Below are positions 29,671 through 31,770 of a DNA stretch of 31,770 nt, in pieces. Made by a program: the position numbers and the translations under genes. The number at the start of each line of letters is the position of its first letter. The first letter of the stretch is position 1. Source of the stretch: Isoetes engelmannii (Eukaryota > Streptophyta > Lycopodiopsida > Isoetales > Isoetaceae); NCBI GenBank assembly GCA_011763485.2, contig JAANSK020283712.1, positions 1-31,770 on the forward strand, read 5' to 3'. Under the pieces are notes generated by a model that was not told where the DNA came from, did not search any database, and saw nothing but the letters and a program-made list of their open reading frames with translations.

Positions 29671-29807
29671 AAACTGAGATAAGAGGAGCTGGAAACTTGG
29701 GCATTCCTGCAAGGCAAGTCGATGGAGGTATAAACCCTGAAACTGAGATAAGAGGAGCTGGAAACTTGGACATTTCTGCAGGCAAGTCAATGGAGGTATA
29801 AACCCTG
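29671..29807 (+). repeat. 69-bp tandem repeat in the copia D linker
   Basis: AAACTGAGATAAGAGGAGCT begins at 29671 and at 29740. The second copy has lost one base, giving a stop soon after. It lies in the variable linker between integrase and RT. Confidence 0.85.
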
Positions 29808-29836
29808 AAACTCATGCAAGATTAGAAGAAACAAGA

Positions 29837-30990
29837 ATGGAGGAAGAGCAGCCACACAAAAGTAAGAGGACACAATTGCAAAGACTTATAGAGGAGGCAC
29901 ACATAGACAACACTCTATATGGAAGAAATAGTCATGGAAGAAGCAAAAGAATTGAAAAACAAACTATGGAATATGAACAGATCATGGCCATTATGGAGGA
30001 TGAATTCATTCCCACCTCTTATGATGAAGCTATGGATTGTGAAGATAAGGAGACTTGGGAGAAGGCAATGAATGATGAGATGAGATCATTTAAAGAAACT
30101 GATACTTATGAGGAAGTTAAGCAACCTGCAGGAGAAAATATTGTAGGATGCAAATGGCTCTACAGAATCAAAACTAATTCTGATGGTAGCAAGAAATATA
30201 AAGCCAGATTAGTGGCAAAAGGCTACACTCAAAAAAAGGGCAGGGATTATGATGAGACATACTCACCAATTGTTAAACTCACTAGTATCAGGGTGCTCTT
30301 GGCATTAGTGAATGCATATGATTTGGATTTGCATCATATGGATGTCAAAACCGCCTTCCTAAATGCAAAGTTAGAAGAAAAAGTGTTCATGAAGCAAGCT
30401 CCTGGATATGAGAAAGGAAAAAACATGGTTTGGAGGCTTAATAGAGCAGTTTATGGCTTGAAACAATCACCCAAGGAATGGTACATGTGCATGGATAAAT
30501 ATCTCAGAGAGCAAGGCTTTGAAAAAACTAAACAATGATGGGAACTTGTACAGATACAAGGAAGGAGACGATTTTTGCATCATTGCACTTTATGTAGATG
30601 ACTGCATCATGGCAGCCAACAATCAAAGGATACTAAAATTATGCAAGGAAATTTTGAACTCAAAGTTTCAGATGACTGATCTGGGCGAGCTTCAGTGTTT
30701 CTTGGGAATTAAAGTAACCAGAAATAGAGACAGAAGGATAATAAAGCTAGATCAATGCAAGCACATTGAAAACATGCTAAAAAGGTTTAACCTTAATGAG
30801 GCACATCCAGTAAAAACGCATGCAGTCCCAGGGCATAGGCTTACAGCAGAAACAAAGCTTACAGAGAAAGAAGCACAGGAAATGGAAAATATACCATACA
30901 TGGCACTTGTAGGATGCTTGCTCTATCTGGCAAACAATACTGGGCCAGATATTGCTTACATAGTAAACATCCTGAGCAGAAGATGTCATA
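29837..30990 (+). pseudogene. Copia D reverse transcriptase
   Basis: Strong copia RT: ETWEKAMNDEMRSFKE, GCKWLYRIKTNSDGS, KARLVAKGYTQKKGRDYDET, motif A HHMDVKTAFLNA, WRLNRAVYGLKQSPKEWY, motif C CIIALYVDDCIMAANN (YVDD at about 30590), then LQCFLGIKV and MALVGCLLYLANNTGPDIAY. A frameshift near 30525 in the stretch EKTKQ separates it into two frames; otherwise it is open and has its catalytic Asp residues. It is the best preserved retroelement domain in the window. Confidence 0.9.
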
Positions 30991-31560
30991 ATCCATCCAA
31001 AGAGCGTTGGACAACAGGGAAAAGGGTCCTAAAATATCTGAAAGGAACCAAGACTCATGGCATCAGGTATGATTCAAGCAACTTGAATTTATATGCATTT
31101 AGTGATGCAGATTGGGGAGGAGATCTATCTTGCAGGAAATCTACTTCAGGATATGCAATTTATCTAAGTGGAGGAGTCATCTCATGGAGAAGCAAAAAGC
31201 AAAGTGCAATTGCAATGAGCTCAGCTGAAGCTGAGTATGCTGCCTCATCTTTGGTTGCTAAGGAAATACTTTGGTTGAGGAGACTATTGGAATAATTGGG
31301 ATGTAAACAATCAGGGCCAACCATAATTTTACAGATAGCCAAAGTTGCATAGCAATTGTGAAGAATCCTGTAGAACATGAGAGAACAAAGCACATAGAGC
31401 TGAATATTCATTTTATCAGGGATTTAGCTGCCAAGGAATATGTGCAGCTGAAGTACATCAACACTGGAAATCAAACTGCAGACATCTTCACCAAAGCTTT
31501 ACCTGAAAGTAAGTTTTGTCAATTCAAAAGGGATCTAAACATTTCTGAATTATGTGCTAA
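30991..31560 (+). pseudogene. Copia D RNase H
   Basis: ERWTTGKRVLKYLKGTKTHG, FSDADWGGDLSCRKSTSGY, SWRSKKQSAIAMSSAEAEYA and AKEILWLRRLLE, then a stop at 31293, a frame change, HERTKHIELNIHFIRDLAAK and ADIFTKALPESKF. The first acidic residues (SDAD, AEAEY) are kept. The third piece contains a damaged DSQS block (QIAKVA). Confidence 0.87.
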
Positions 31561-31568
31561 AGGAGGAA

Positions 31569-31770
31569 TGTTAGAAATGGAGGAAGTTCATCACATAATT
31601 CAGAGTACTAATATAGATAGAGGGAAGACATCATTATGATCATGCATGCAGAGACAGAATAAACGTAGTCATAAAGTTCCTGAATATCTTGAACATAATC
31701 CACTAGTGGTGGATATTTATTCTAAAAGGCCTTTTAATGGTTGGTGTATATTTAAGGCTTTATGTGTATA
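31569..31770 (+). repeat. 3' LTR of copia D, cut by the window edge
   Basis: A purine tract AAAGGAGGAA ends at 31568, then TGTTAGAAATGG. A TATA-like TATATTTAAGG lies at about 31747. The right end is outside the window, and no 5' partner is seen. Confidence 0.75.

Larger units (their letters stand above)
27834..31770 (+). mobile_element. Copia D: Ty1/copia retrotransposon, 5'-truncated, runs off the right edge
   Basis: In order: gag and protease, integrase with a deletion, linker, RT, RNase H, purine tract and the start of the 3' LTR. No 5' LTR, primer site or gag start is visible left of 27834. Its proteins are near those of copia B (same two-knuckle gag, DSGAER protease site, QVSQLVD-type and FIRDLAAKE-type words), so B and D are one lineage. 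It lies 1.3 kb downstream of NHD1 on the same strand. Confidence 0.88.

Overview
The window looks like nuclear DNA of a land plant with a large, transposon-rich genome. The evidence is an intact plant-type NhaD sodium/proton antiporter gene (Arabidopsis NHD1-like) with GT-AG introns, several Ty1/copia elements primed by the plant-typical initiator-Met site (TGGTATCAGAGC-like), a plant-type LINE, and MITEs. Kilobase introns full of retroelements fit a fern or a gymnosperm better than a compact moss or Arabidopsis-like genome. The sequence alone does not fix the species.

The only host gene I can support is NHD1 on the + strand. Seven 3' exons (14751-14927, 19069-19175, 20184-20304, 24032-24093, 25657-25959, 26078-26372, 26456-26557) join in phase into 388 codons plus a stop. 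The 5' exons lie left of the window, so about the first 14.7 kb appears to be one large intron, and four more introns are 1.0-4.1 kb.

Layout. 1-745: decayed copia gag, minus strand. 746-c.4770: copia A (+), with a short LTR, primer site, gag, a protease split by a solo LTR (2218-2444) and an integrase split by a 412-bp hAT-like MITE (3481-3892). c.4774-13540: a LINE (minus; ORF1, endonuclease, RT, zinc finger) cut in two by copia B (minus, 5266-9386) with an exact TGTCT target duplication. 13771-14125: PIF/Harbinger-like MITE with TTA target duplication. 14751-26557: NHD1 exons, with a copia RT/RNase H remnant (16600-18660), an LTR-plus-RT scrap (19509-19877), and a copia-flanked stretch (20690-23812) in which an unrelated coiled-coil coding segment sits where integrase and most of RT should be. 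26558-27833: intergenic. 27834-31770: copia D (+), a relative of copia B, truncated at its 5' end and running off the right edge in its 3' LTR.

No retroelement is intact: each carries frameshifts, stops, deletions or lost catalytic residues. A recurring local signature is short tandem duplication (about 20-156 bp), seen in more than ten unrelated places. In copia B one LTR gained such duplications after insertion. No RNA genes, CRISPR arrays or bacterial features were seen.
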